From: Atopobium sp.
GTDB lineage: Bacteria; Actinomycetota; Coriobacteriia; Coriobacteriales; Atopobiaceae
Length of the DNA stretch: 61,181 nucleotides
Direction of reading: 5' to 3'
Assembly: GCA_022732885.1 (NCBI GenBank)
Contig: JAIJTS010000011.1
Span: 1-61,181, forward strand
Positions 9,620-17,809 of the stretch are shown here, piece after piece; position 1 is the stretch's first letter, and each line of letters starts with the position of its first letter. The notes beneath the pieces are model-generated. The model searched no databases and had not been told where the DNA came from. It saw only the letters and a program-made list of their open reading frames with translations. Position numbers and translations under genes: made by a program.

Positions 9620-9919
9620 ATGGAGAATCAAAAATTTCATGCACTCGTTTGTTGTCGTGCGGGCATTGGCTCTTCTATGATGCTTAAAGTAAAAGTTGAT
9701 CAGGTTATCAAAGATAATGGTTACCCTATTAAGACGGAATATGGAAATCTGGAAGCATTGGGTGACTTTAACGGTAATCTAATCATTACCATGTCTGATC
9801 TTGTGGACAAAATAAATACTGAGAATAAAATTTATACCGTAGTTGGCATTACAAGTATTTTGGATAAGGATGAGATAAAAGAGAAACTTTCTATCTGGAT
9901 TAAAGAGCAAGATGCTTGA
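9620..9919 (+). CDS. Orphan PTS IIB component, ascorbate (UlaB/SgaB) type
   Basis: The 99-residue product has the IIB phosphocysteine loop near the N-terminus (VCCRAGIGSSMMLKVKVDQ; C11 aligns with the active-site Cys), close to the UlaB pattern VCGNGQGSSMIMKMKVDQ. IIB subunits pass phosphate from IIA to the incoming sugar at the IIC permease. No IIA or IIC gene lies beside it: the flanks are a DeoR regulator and ftsE. It either serves a permease encoded elsewhere or acts as a phosphorylation-state sensor for the DeoR gene. It is one of the few genes here ending in TGA. Confidence 0.8.
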   Translation: MENQKFHALVCCRAGIGSSMMLKVKVDQVIKDNGYPIKTEYGNLEALGDFNGNLIITMSDLVDKINTENKIYTVVGITSILDKDEIKEKLSIWIKEQDA

Positions 9920-9944
9920 TTAACGTTTTTCTCGCGATTGTCAG

Positions 9945-9977
9945 ACCGCCTTTTTCTGTAAAGTGAAGGCGGTTTTT
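9945..9977 (+). terminator. Terminator of the PTS IIB gene
   Basis: ACCGCCTT (9945-9952) pairs with AAGGCGGT (9966-9973), followed by a T run. It lies 26 bp after the IIB stop and separates it from ftsE. Confidence 0.85.
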
Positions 9978-10068
9978 CTGTGGATGAGCTGCATGACGTG
10001 TAACATACCTGCACTTTTGGTAAAATAAAAATCGTATCTGTCTCTTCGGAGTAAGAAAAGGAGCAACT

Positions 10069-11097
10069 GTGGCTAATCATTTTCGCACTGATGAGCAACA
10101 GGAGTCCTCATTTGATGATCGTTTTGGGGTAATTTCTCAGGATGATCTGAATCAGCTTGACCAACAGGATGTAGTAACTGATCAAGTTGAAACCCAGGAC
10201 TCTTCTACTGATGTGCCAGTGGCCCAGGCTGCTGAACCTGTAACAACTGTATCTGATCCATTTGCTTCAGAAGTAGAGCCTGTTCATGTGGTAACTGCTG
10301 AGCAGCAAAATAACCCTGAGCAAGCTCCTCTTGATCGCGCAAAGTTCTTTGCTGATCTTGCACAAAATGCACCTCAGGTTGAGCGTACTGGTACCCCAAC
10401 TATTTCTTTTAAGGGCGCATCACTTGTGTATCCATCACAACCAAACCGTCCAGCACTGGATAACATCAGCGCTGATATTTATCCAGGCGAGTTTGTCTTT
10501 GTAGTTGGACACTCTGGTTCCGGTAAGTCTTCTCTTCTGCGACTTATTACACGTGAGCAGAAGGCAACTCATGGTCAGGTGATTGTTGCAGGTCAGGATC
10601 TTACGCGTATGCGTAACTCTAAGGTTCCTTATCTGCGTCGCCAGATTGGTACCGTCTTCCAGGACTTTAAGCTTCTGCCTGATAAGACCGTTTATGAAAA
10701 CGTTGCTTTTGCACTTGAGTGCATTGGTAAACCTCGCTCTGTCATTAAGGTACAAGTTCCAGAGGTTTTACGTCTGGTAGGTCTTGGACAGAAAATGGAT
10801 GCCTATCCAGATCAGCTTTCTGGTGGTGAACAGCAGCGTGTTTCTGTTGCACGAGCAATGGTTAACCGTCCACCTCTGCTTATTTGTGACGAGCCTACAG
10901 GCAACTTGGACCCAGCCATTTCTTTGGGCATCATGAAGCTTCTTGACCGCATTAATCGTGCGGGCACTACAGTTGTAATGGCAACACACGATCGCGAGAT
11001 GGTCGATTCTATGCGTAGACGCGTTATTGCGCTTGAAGCTGGTCATATTGTTCGCGACCAGGAGAAGGGAGGCTATGGCTACTATGGGGCTCTCTAA
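10069..11097 (+). CDS. ftsE: Cell-division ABC ATPase FtsE with a long acidic N-terminal extension
   Basis: FtsE is the ATPase of the FtsEX complex, which signals through the membrane to activate peptidoglycan hydrolases at the septum. The ABC core begins near residue 110 with Walker A GHSGSGKSS (about 147-155), signature LSGGEQQRV (about 250) and Walker B LLICDEPTGNLDP. The usual FtsE is about 225 residues; here about 108 extra residues, Gln/Asp/Glu-rich and apparently disordered, precede the core. GTG is the start, with AAGGAGC 6 bp upstream, so the extension looks genuinely translated. The 3' end overlaps ftsX by 23 bp. Confidence 0.95.
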   Translation: MANHFRTDEQQESSFDDRFGVISQDDLNQLDQQDVVTDQVETQDSSTDVPVAQAAEPVTTVSDPFASEVEPVHVVTAEQQNNPEQAPLDRAKFFADLAQNAPQVERTGTPTISFKGASLVYPSQPNRPALDNISADIYPGEFVFVVGHSGSGKSSLLRLITREQKATHGQVIVAGQDLTRMRNSKVPYLRRQIGTVFQDFKLLPDKTVYENVAFALECIGKPRSVIKVQVPEVLRLVGLGQKMDAYPDQLSGGEQQRVSVARAMVNRPPLLICDEPTGNLDPAISLGIMKLLDRINRAGTTVVMATHDREMVDSMRRRVIALEAGHIVRDQEKGGYGYYGAL

Positions 11098-12010
11098 TTT
11101 TGGATATTCTCTGCGTGAGGCCGGAAGCCACTTTAGAAGGAACTGGTCTACTGCTCTTGGTGCAATCGTAACTATTTTCTTGTCACTATTTATTATTGGC
11201 CTGTTTATTCTTGGCTCTGCTCTTATTGAAAATATGGTAGGTAGTGTCGAGAATCGCGTTACTATTCAGGCATTTCTTGCTGATGATGCTGATCAGGCTG
11301 CAGTTACCGCTTTTCAGAAAGAGATTCAAAGCTGGGATACGGTTGAGTCTGTAACCTACAAGAGTAAAGACCAAGCTCTTGAGGAGTACCGTACTACCAT
11401 GAGCTATCGCAATGCTTCTGACGCAGTTTCTGCTCTTGATGGCCAAAATCCTATTCCTGCTTCTCTTGTGATTAAGCTCAAGGATCCTAAAGATGTTCAA
11501 GACGTTGCTCAGCGTATTGCGTCTTCAACGTCTTTTGCAGCTATTGCTGATAACAAGAGTAACCCATCTGGAGACGTGCAGTATGGTCGTGAGACCGTTG
11601 AGCGTTTGTTTAGTGTTACGGCATATATCCGCGTAGGAGCACTTGGCCTTGTTGGTCTTCTGGTGTTTGTTGCATTTGTTTTTATTAACAACACCATTCG
11701 CCTGGCTATTAATGCTCGCCGTCGTGAGATTGCAATCATGCGCTTAGTTGGCGCATCAAATGGCTTTATTCGTGGACCATTCCTCATGGAAGGCGTGCTT
11801 GAGGCTCTGATCGGCGCTCTTCTCGCTATTGTGGTTTTGATAGTTGGCGCCCATTTTCTTCTTCCTGTTATGGCAGAAAGCATGTCTTTCTTGACCTTTG
11901 CTATTCCTGCAACAGTCAAGTGGGGTATGAGCGGCTTGCTGCTGCTTTTGGGCCTGCTGCTGGGACTCTTTGGTTCCGCTATTGCTATGGGCCGCTATTT
12001 GAAGGCATAA
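11075..12010 (+). CDS. ftsX: Cell-division membrane protein FtsX
   Basis: FtsX is the membrane partner of FtsE. The 311-residue product has one N-terminal transmembrane helix (about 30-52), an extracytoplasmic domain (about 55-180) and a C-terminal FtsX block of three helices (GLVGLLVFVAFVFI onward). The family motif NTIRLAINARRREIAIMRLVGA is clear. The frame is open further upstream, but ATG 11075 is directly preceded by GGAGAAGGGAGG inside the ftsE end and is chosen as start. The overlap with ftsE implies translational coupling. Confidence 0.95.
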   Translation: MATMGLSNFGYSLREAGSHFRRNWSTALGAIVTIFLSLFIIGLFILGSALIENMVGSVENRVTIQAFLADDADQAAVTAFQKEIQSWDTVESVTYKSKDQALEEYRTTMSYRNASDAVSALDGQNPIPASLVIKLKDPKDVQDVAQRIASSTSFAAIADNKSNPSGDVQYGRETVERLFSVTAYIRVGALGLVGLLVFVAFVFINNTIRLAINARRREIAIMRLVGASNGFIRGPFLMEGVLEALIGALLAIVVLIVGAHFLLPVMAESMSFLTFAIPATVKWGMSGLLLLLGLLLGLFGSAIAMGRYLKA

Positions 12011-12086
12011 AGTTCTAGTAATCTGATACTTTAATTGTTTAAAAAAGTATCAATTAAGAAAGTTTTTTATATAAGGATTACAAGGT

Positions 12087-12120
12087 AAGACCTCGTGAAA
12101 ACCGTTCACGAGGTCTTTTT
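12087..12120 (+). terminator. Terminator after ftsX
   Basis: A perfect 13-bp stem AAGACCTCGTGAA / TTCACGAGGTCTT with a 5-nt loop and T run, 77 bp after the ftsX stop. Confidence 0.92.
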
Positions 12121-12130
12121 GCGTGCAGAT

Positions 12131-12185
12131 GGCGAGAAACCCATCGAGAAACTTGTCGAGAAACCCGTCGAGAAACCCGACGAAA
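12131..12185. repeat. Short tandem array of a 12-bp unit derived from the GGCGAGAA motif
   Basis: Immediately after the ftsX terminator a 12-bp unit close to TCGAGAAACCCG is repeated about four times, beginning from a GGCGAGAAACCC copy at 12131. Another GGCGAGAA (inverted) sits at 12196-12203. The array is non-coding as far as I can see and seems to have expanded from the window-wide octamer. Confidence 0.75.
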
Positions 12186-12301
12186 TCCCTGGCACTTCTC
12201 GCCTTATCTGCGCTTCGTCTAGTACAAGTTACTTTAGGGTACATATCAGAAGATTCATGGGTTAGCGTAAAGGAGCGCTGACTTTTACTTACAGGAGAGT
12301 T

Positions 12302-14314
12302 TTGGCTAGAAAACGCATACATAAAGGAAATCGTCGTCAGGGGCGAGCAAAAGTCTCAAAGCGACCATCAGCGCTGCTTACGGGCATGCTCAGTCTTTCT
12401 CGCCCAGGAGTTGCTACCGTAAGCACCCCTGAGGGAACGTATGCGCTGGCCAAGCACGGTATTCATGAGGCAATGCACGGTGACGAGGTACAGGTTTCGC
12501 TGGTCTCGGCCAAGGGAAAGACTCCTTTGGCTAACGTGCGCTTTGTGGTGACTCGTGCAACTCAGACGTTTTTGGGCATCTATCATGACGCTGGTCCGCT
12601 TGGAGCTGTGGTGCCGTTAGATAGCCGTATCCAGCGTGATTTCTTTGTGCTTCCCGAAGACCCTTCTGTTGGGCGTCATTACGTTTTTGAGGGCGATGTG
12701 GTTGTCGCGCGCATTACCGAGTACCCAACGCGCAAAAGCGCAGCTGTGGTCACTATTGAGCGTCGTGTTGGGTCTGCCGAAGATTTGGACATGAACGTAG
12801 AGGCAACCATTGCTTCGTATGGATTGGCAACAGAATTCCCTGTCAAGGCGCTGAGGCAAGCCGAAAAAATCTCCGTGGACGCAGATAAAGCGCTTGCAGA
12901 AGACGTTTCAAGACACGATTTGCGAGAAGAGTTGTGCATTACCGTAGACCCCGCAGATGCTAAAGACTTTGATGATGCTGTTGGTGCGCGAAAGCTTGAA
13001 GACGGCGGCTTTGAGCTCTGGGTTCATATTGCAGACGTGGCTCACTATGTGAAATGGGATTCTCCCATTGATCTGGAAGCGCGCATGCGCACCTGCTCGG
13101 CATATTTAGTGGACCGCGTGTTGCCTATGCTGCCAGAAAAGCTCTGCAACGACGTTTGTTCTCTACGACCAGCTGAAGATAGGCTGGCCATGTCGGTAAA
13201 GATGACTTTGAGCAGCTCAGGTAAGATCCTTGGCGCAACGGCTATGAATTCCGTTATTCGCTCACGAGCAAGACTCAGCTACGACCAGGTAGATAGCTAT
13301 CTCCAAGGAGATGCTGCGGCACTTGACTCGGCTGTTTCTGCAGAAGACGCTGGTGCAATCAAAGAAATGATTGGCGTTCTCAATCAAATCCGGGCACTGC
13401 GAGAAGAGATTCGTAAGAAACGTGGCTCGGTAGATTTTGATAGCGTGGAAACGCGCGTAGTGCTTGACCAGAATAACAAGCCAGTTGGAGTCTCGGTGCG
13501 CGAGCGTACTCAAGCAACAGGGCTGATTGAGGAAGCAATGCTCGCGGCTAACGAGAGTGTTGCGCATATGCTCAGCCAGCACGACCTTGAGTCGGCATAT
13601 CGAGTGCATGAGCAGCCTTCGCCAGAGTCACTTAAGCTTGCGGTCACTCCGCTTGTGGCGATGGGAGCCATTGAGCCAGACGTTGCATCCCGCATTGCCA
13701 TCGGCGATCAGACTGCGCTACAAGAAGCGCTTGCGTCAGTCCACGGCTCACGTTATGCTCGCGTGGTAAATGCACAGCTGCTCAGGGCCCAAAAACGAGC
13801 AATCTATCTGTCAACTAATCAGGGCCACTTTGCCTTGGGAGCGGATGCGTACTGTCACTTCACCTCGCCAATTAGGCGCTATCCTGACGTGATAGTGCAT
13901 CGTACACTCAAGCGTTTGCTTCGTGGTCAGACGGCGTCTCGTGCAGAGCTGAGTGCGCTCCCAGATATCTGCAGTACCTGTTCTGAGCAGGAACGCAAGG
14001 CAGATGCAGCGGCTCGCTCAACGCAAAAGATCAAGCTGGCCGAGTACTATCAGAGCCGTCTGGGAGAAGAAACGTGGGGAACCATTGACGGCTGCGAGCG
14101 CTTTGGCCTGTTCATTACGTTGGACGGTACCTACGCTGACGGGCTTCTCGCCGTGAGGGACTTGGGCCACGAATGGTATGTGTATGACCAGGAGACACTG
14201 GCGCTGATAGGGGAATCAACAGGCAAAACGTATCGCATTGGCGGACGTGTACGCGTGAAGATTTCTGGCGTAAATGTGGCTCGTGGTCAGATTGATTTGG
14301 CACTTGTGGAATAA
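12302..14314 (+). CDS. rnr: Ribonuclease R (RNB-family 3'-5' exoribonuclease)
   Basis: RNase R degrades structured RNA and, with tmRNA-SmpB, the non-stop mRNAs of rescued ribosomes. The 670-residue product has cold-shock-like N-terminal segments, the RNB catalytic core with the metal-binding motif DPADAKDFDDAV (about residue 220), the motif ICSLRPAEDRLAMS-like block (here CSLRPAEDRLAMSV), the YCHFTSPIRRYPDVIVHR motif, and a C-terminal S1 domain (ETWGTIDGCERFGLFITL). The start is TTG with ACAGGAGAG upstream. It is somewhat shorter than E. coli RNase R at the N-terminus. smpB and ssrA lie downstream in the same direction. Confidence 0.95.
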   Translation: MARKRIHKGNRRQGRAKVSKRPSALLTGMLSLSRPGVATVSTPEGTYALAKHGIHEAMHGDEVQVSLVSAKGKTPLANVRFVVTRATQTFLGIYHDAGPLGAVVPLDSRIQRDFFVLPEDPSVGRHYVFEGDVVVARITEYPTRKSAAVVTIERRVGSAEDLDMNVEATIASYGLATEFPVKALRQAEKISVDADKALAEDVSRHDLREELCITVDPADAKDFDDAVGARKLEDGGFELWVHIADVAHYVKWDSPIDLEARMRTCSAYLVDRVLPMLPEKLCNDVCSLRPAEDRLAMSVKMTLSSSGKILGATAMNSVIRSRARLSYDQVDSYLQGDAAALDSAVSAEDAGAIKEMIGVLNQIRALREEIRKKRGSVDFDSVETRVVLDQNNKPVGVSVRERTQATGLIEEAMLAANESVAHMLSQHDLESAYRVHEQPSPESLKLAVTPLVAMGAIEPDVASRIAIGDQTALQEALASVHGSRYARVVNAQLLRAQKRAIYLSTNQGHFALGADAYCHFTSPIRRYPDVIVHRTLKRLLRGQTASRAELSALPDICSTCSEQERKADAAARSTQKIKLAEYYQSRLGEETWGTIDGCERFGLFITLDGTYADGLLAVRDLGHEWYVYDQETLALIGESTGKTYRIGGRVRVKISGVNVARGQIDLALVE

Positions 14315-14395
14315 TAAGCACGTAGATTACGTGCAGGTTTATAAAGAACCCGCACAAATGATTGCGTGATTGATAGTGAATGATAGGTGAGTAAA

Positions 14396-15331
14396 ATGGC
14401 ACTTTCGGCACTTTCAGATGAGCTGATGCGCGCTGAAGGCATGATGATGCAGGACCAAAACGAGGATGCTCTTGAGCTGCTGCTTCGTTTGGCTGAAGAC
14501 GCTGAGGAATATGTGGATCGCAACTGCCAAACCACAGATGAGGTGCAGTATTTTGCGTTTCCAACGCTTTTTGACCGCTTAGCGTATAGGCGCGTGGAGA
14601 ATGATCCTCGCAAGCTTGAGGACGTTCATGAGCCCCTTGATCGTCTGTACGGAGACCTTGCAATGGCCTACGTGCGTACTGGCGATTACGAAAACGCTAT
14701 GAATGCGCTGAAGAATGCTATTCGTTGGAACCCAATGAATTGCGGATTTAGGCTTGATTTGGCTGACCTGTTTAGGATTGCAGGCGACATGCGTGAGCAT
14801 ATAGCTCTGACCTTTGGTGTTTTTGAGCGTGCAAGTGATGCAAGGCATCTGACCAGGGCATTTTTGAACTTTGCCGCATGGTTTGAGGCTCAAGGTAAGC
14901 TTGAACAAGCTGCGGCATGCTTGAGGGCTGCTCGCCGCTTTGAGGTTAAAGACAGCACCCTTGAGGCTGCGCTTGACCAGGCTGCAGGCACTCCTAAAGA
15001 CCCTGACGGCCTTACCGATGAAGAGGCAAACGACCTGCTTGAGACAGAGGGCCTACCAACAGGTGCTAACGCTGAGATTGCGATCTGCCTGCTCATGTGC
15101 GCGCAGGATTGCGCTGCCATGGGTGACAGAGCTACTGCAACTGAGATGACCATTCGCGCTCGTGACCTTGTGGGTGAGCAGGCAGCTCTTGCGCTTCTGC
15201 AGCTTGTTCGTGACGCCGCAATCTCCGAGGGCTTCACCGCAGGCGGCAATCCCGTATCTGGTGACGCGTCCAGCAACGCATCTGGCGAGAAAACCGATGC
15301 AGCAGAAACTTCAGACGGGGAAGGCAAGTAA
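14396..15331 (+). CDS. TPR-containing protein of unknown function
   Basis: The acidic product (311 residues) contains TPR-like helical pairs, best seen at LYGDLAMAYVRTGDYENAMNALKNAIRWNP, a typical TPR with alternating Ala/Gly/Tyr. There is no signal peptide and no catalytic motif. A GTG nine bases upstream (14387) is in frame, but AGGTGAG sits 5 bp before ATG 14396, which I prefer. It lies between rnr and smpB and stops 2 bp before smpB, so it may be linked to RNA turnover or ribosome rescue; that is inference only. Confidence 0.8.
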   Translation: MALSALSDELMRAEGMMMQDQNEDALELLLRLAEDAEEYVDRNCQTTDEVQYFAFPTLFDRLAYRRVENDPRKLEDVHEPLDRLYGDLAMAYVRTGDYENAMNALKNAIRWNPMNCGFRLDLADLFRIAGDMREHIALTFGVFERASDARHLTRAFLNFAAWFEAQGKLEQAAACLRAARRFEVKDSTLEAALDQAAGTPKDPDGLTDEEANDLLETEGLPTGANAEIAICLLMCAQDCAAMGDRATATEMTIRARDLVGEQAALALLQLVRDAAISEGFTAGGNPVSGDASSNASGEKTDAAETSDGEGK

Positions 15332-15333
15332 GT

Positions 15334-15819
15334 ATGGCCGAGACCCAGGGAAAACAGCAGGGTAAGAAGTCGATTGCGCACAATCGCTCTGCTCGTCATG
15401 AGTACGAGATTGGCGAGACTTTTGAGTGTGGCTTGGTACTTACGGGCACCGAGGTCAAGAGCTTGCGTGAGCGTGGCTGTCAGTTAACTGACACGTTTTG
15501 CCTTATTCGTGACGGAGAGGTGTGGATTCACGGTATGCACCTACACCCCTACACAAACGGCGGTGTATGGAATGTAGACCCAGATAGAAAGCGTAAGCTG
15601 CTGCTTCATCGCAGGCAGATTGACTATCTTGATGGAAAGCTTCGCCAAAAAGGCTTAGCGCTGGTTCCGCTTGAGATTTACTTTGACGAGCACAGTCGCG
15701 TTAAGCTATTGATTGCACTTTCTCAGGGTAAAAAGCTTTACGACAAGCGCGCTTCTGCGGCTAAGCGTGATTCTGACCGTGAGATCCAGCGAGCTCTCAA
15801 GGAGCGCAGTCGCTACTAG
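15334..15819 (+). CDS. smpB: SsrA-binding protein SmpB
   Basis: SmpB binds tmRNA and positions it in the A site of stalled ribosomes. The 161-residue product has the family hallmarks: HNRSARHEYEI near the N-terminus, GLVLTGTEVKSLR, and a basic C-terminal tail (GKKLYDKRASAAKRDSDRE) that folds into the mRNA channel. GGAAGG precedes the ATG. The tmRNA gene is 1.4 kb downstream on the same strand, separated by the rubredoxin-like and DUF1275 genes. Confidence 0.97.
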   Translation: MAETQGKQQGKKSIAHNRSARHEYEIGETFECGLVLTGTEVKSLRERGCQLTDTFCLIRDGEVWIHGMHLHPYTNGGVWNVDPDRKRKLLLHRRQIDYLDGKLRQKGLALVPLEIYFDEHSRVKLLIALSQGKKLYDKRASAAKRDSDREIQRALKERSRY

Positions 15820-15894
15820 TGGTAAGCCTTTGCTGGAAGCGGGAGCGCAAAGAGTACGCCGAACTTCTCGCTAAAAATTTTCGTGCGAATTTTA

Positions 15895-15909
15895 TGAGAA
15901 TCATTCCTA
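15895..15909. promoter_or_regulatory. Possible Fur/PerR-like operator
   Basis: TGAGAAT-C-ATTCCTA has the 7-1-7 inverted architecture of Fur-family boxes with five of seven half-site matches. It lies about 150 bp upstream of an iron-binding rubredoxin-like gene, which makes iron or peroxide control plausible. The match is weak. Confidence 0.25.
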
Positions 15910-16057
15910 TTTTTGGAATAAGGCCTTAGAATTACTTAAGATTTGTTACTATCTGCATGAGCACTTAACCGCGGATAAGGGCCACGGTTAGTTGCCATCC
16001 GCGTTAACTGCGCGAATAAAAGAAGAAGTGCATGAGCACTTGGAGAGAGGAATAAAA

Positions 16058-16195
16058 ATGGCAGAGAAAACTTACAAGTTTGTTTGTACCGTTTGTGGCT
16101 ACGAGGTTGAGGTTGACACTCCAGAGCTTCCTGAGGACTATGTTTGCCCAGTTTGCGGCGTTGGTCCTGAGATGTTTGAGCTTGTTGAGGAGTAA
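16058..16195 (+). CDS. Rubredoxin-like small iron protein
   Basis: The 45-residue protein has two CxxC knuckles, CTVCGYEVE and CPVCGVGPEMFE, that bind one iron in rubredoxins and rubredoxin-type domains. It ends shortly after the second knuckle, so it corresponds to the short rubredoxin-like domain of rubrerythrins more than to full-length rubredoxin. The frame opens earlier (15992), but ATG 16058 has GGAGAGAGGA upstream. The likely role is electron transfer in oxygen or peroxide detoxification of an anaerobe. Confidence 0.88.
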   Translation: MAEKTYKFVCTVCGYEVEVDTPELPEDYVCPVCGVGPEMFELVEE

Positions 16196-16278
16196 ACTCC
16201 CCGCAAATTAGTCAGATAGGCTACCTGCACAAGATTGCACGCTGGTAACCTCTTTGATGATTACCCAAACAAAAAAGT

Positions 16279-16312
16279 AAAAGCGATGTAGGATTTAACC
16301 TGCATCGCTTTT
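16279..16312 (+). terminator. Terminator after the rubredoxin-like gene
   Basis: A 14-bp stem (AAAAGCGATGTAGG with CCTGCATCGCTTTT, one U-G pair) around an ATTTAA loop, followed by TTTT. Confidence 0.85.
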
Positions 16313-16367
16313 CGTATACGTCTGCGTGACATGTGTCGCCGATGCGCATAAGTGAGTTGGAGTAGTC

Positions 16368-17060
16368 TTGAAGCACGCATTACAAATGTCAGATTCGGTA
16401 GAAGTTGCTGCTTTTTTGGCCTTCTCGGGCGGAGTTATGGACGCCTATTCCTACCTGGTACGTGGCGGCGTTTTTGCTAACGCTCAGACAGGAAACTTGC
16501 TGCTTTTAGGCGTTAATTTGACAAGTGGATCGTTTGAAAAGTGCCTCAAATACGCCCTTCCAATTTTGGCGTTTGCCATAGGTATTGCGCTTTCATATGC
16601 CATACGAGCCATTGCGCGAGAAGAACATCTGCACTGGAGGCAGCTGGCGGTTATTGTAGAGATTGTGCTCTTAAGCGTTGTTTCTTTTCTTCCAACTGAT
16701 TTGAACCTGCTGGCAAACAGCTTGACATCACTTGCGTGTGGCATTCAGGTTCAGGCGTTTAGAAAACTTCACGGACACGCGTTTGCCACCACTATGTGTA
16801 TTGGCAACCTTCGCAGTGGAACGCAAGAAATAGCAGCTTATATGCACACGCATGAGCCCGTCCACATTGAAACCTCGTTGCTCTACTTTGGAACTATTTT
16901 TTGTTTTGTAGGCGGCGCAGTCGTAGGCAATCTGCTCATTCCGCTTATGGGAACTCATATGATATGGCTCTCACCTGCGGCGCTTTTGGTAGTAATTTCT
17001 ATCATGTTTATTGATCGCGAGAAACAAGTTCTAGAAGCTCACGGTAAGCTTGTAAAGTAA
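16368..17060 (+). CDS. DUF1275 (YoaK-type) membrane protein
   Basis: The 230-residue protein has about six transmembrane helices and the DUF1275 motifs FSGGVMDAYSYLVRGGVFANAQTGN near the N-terminus and the central MCIGNLRSG segment. The family is widespread in bacteria and its function is not established. TTG 16368 is taken as start because GTTGGAG lies 5 bp upstream; ATG 16386 is an alternative. It stands alone between two terminated units. Confidence 0.85.
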   Translation: MKHALQMSDSVEVAAFLAFSGGVMDAYSYLVRGGVFANAQTGNLLLLGVNLTSGSFEKCLKYALPILAFAIGIALSYAIRAIAREEHLHWRQLAVIVEIVLLSVVSFLPTDLNLLANSLTSLACGIQVQAFRKLHGHAFATTMCIGNLRSGTQEIAAYMHTHEPVHIETSLLYFGTIFCFVGGAVVGNLLIPLMGTHMIWLSPAALLVVISIMFIDREKQVLEAHGKLVK

Positions 17061-17111
17061 GCCTTTAAGTAGGTCGCAAAGTAAGCTGTTCTCAAAATAG
17101 TCATATCTTTT

Positions 17112-17141
17112 TTGAAAAAATGGCAGTTCATGGGGTATACT
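17112..17141 (+). promoter_or_regulatory. Promoter of the tmRNA gene
   Basis: TTGAAA at 17112-17117 and TATACT at 17136-17141, with an 18-bp spacer, form a good sigma-70-type promoter. Transcription would start near 17148, giving an 80-nt 5' leader that is removed during tmRNA maturation. Confidence 0.75.
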
Positions 17142-17230
17142 CTCTACACTTTGAATTGCAGGCGGCACCACACGTGCGCACGCAATTCAGGAACATTGAA
17201 AACTGCATGGTGGCAGTTTCTCTCATTATT

Positions 17231-17598
17231 GGGGGTGACTGGATTCGACAAGGTGAGTTTGCGGTGGGCAGCAAGCCGTGGTCTCCTCGCCACGTAAAAC
17301 AGGGGTAACGTCAAATTGAATTGACAACACTCTTACTTTTGAGCCTCGTATGGCTCTCGCTGCTTAATTTAGTTCAGCGCGTCTAACTGGGATTTTCTCC
17401 TGTTCTCAGGGTGACGTCATTTTAGGGAGATGCTTGTAAGGACGTAGTTGGTATGCCTCACAAAAAGATTGAACCAACTGGAGCACCAAACGCCTGTTAC
17501 TAAGTGTGCGGTACTTGAGATGTAATTAGTAACTGAGCTTGGAGACACCTGCCTAGGATTTGCTTTGGACCGGAGTTCGATTCTCCGCACCTCCACCA
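17231..17598 (+). ncRNA. ssrA: Transfer-messenger RNA (tmRNA, 10Sa RNA)
   Basis: The 5' end GGGGGTGACTGGATTCGAC and the 3' end TTCGATTCTCCGCACCTCC plus ACCA are diagnostic. The tRNA-like acceptor stem forms between GGGGGTG and CACCTCC. The tag reading frame ends at 17365-17367 (TAA) and encodes ...DNTLTFEPRMALAA; the frame is closed by TGA just upstream (17317-17319), so the resume codon lies at 17320-17326, most likely GAC at 17323. The tag ends in the standard ALAA degron. It pairs functionally with smpB and rnr upstream. Confidence 0.97.
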
Positions 17599-17684
17599 TA
17601 CATTCGTTACTTATGAATGGCTAGAAATTCTGCGATTCATGAGTACTTTTATTTGAATGCAACGTGTGTTGCACATTGTAAAAG

Positions 17685-17718
17685 AGCCGCATTCCAAGGT
17701 ATTTGGAGTGCGGCTTTT
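17685..17718 (+). terminator. Terminator of ssrA
   Basis: AGCCGCA-t-TCCAA pairs with TTGGA-g-TGCGGCT around GGTAT, followed by TTTT; about 90 bp after the mature 3' CCA. Confidence 0.85.
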
Positions 17719-17736
17719 GCTGTTTAGATTTTCTCA

Positions 17737-17792
17737 TTGACATATTCCACAAATGGAACTATAGTATCTTACTGATATTCAACAAGTGGAAT
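17737..17792 (+). promoter_or_regulatory. padR promoter with two palindromic operators
   Basis: TTGACA (17737-17742) and TATAGT (17760-17765) with exactly 17 bp between form a near-consensus promoter. The spacer is almost entirely a palindrome, TTCCA-caaa-TGGAA (17745-17758). A second, slightly degenerate copy (ATTCAACAAGTGGAAT, 17777-17792) covers the transcription start region. This is what autorepression by the downstream PadR protein would need. Confidence 0.8.
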
Positions 17793-17809
17793 ATAAGGAG
17801 ATGAGCATC

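Noticed and set aside
9917..9919. TGA reassignment to an amino acid
   Set aside because: TGA ends several genes at the expected family length (for example 9917 and 51039), and prfB is present, so TGA is a real though rare stop.
17112..17308. Two short frames overlapping the ssrA promoter and 5' end
   Set aside because: They coincide with the promoter and the tmRNA itself.
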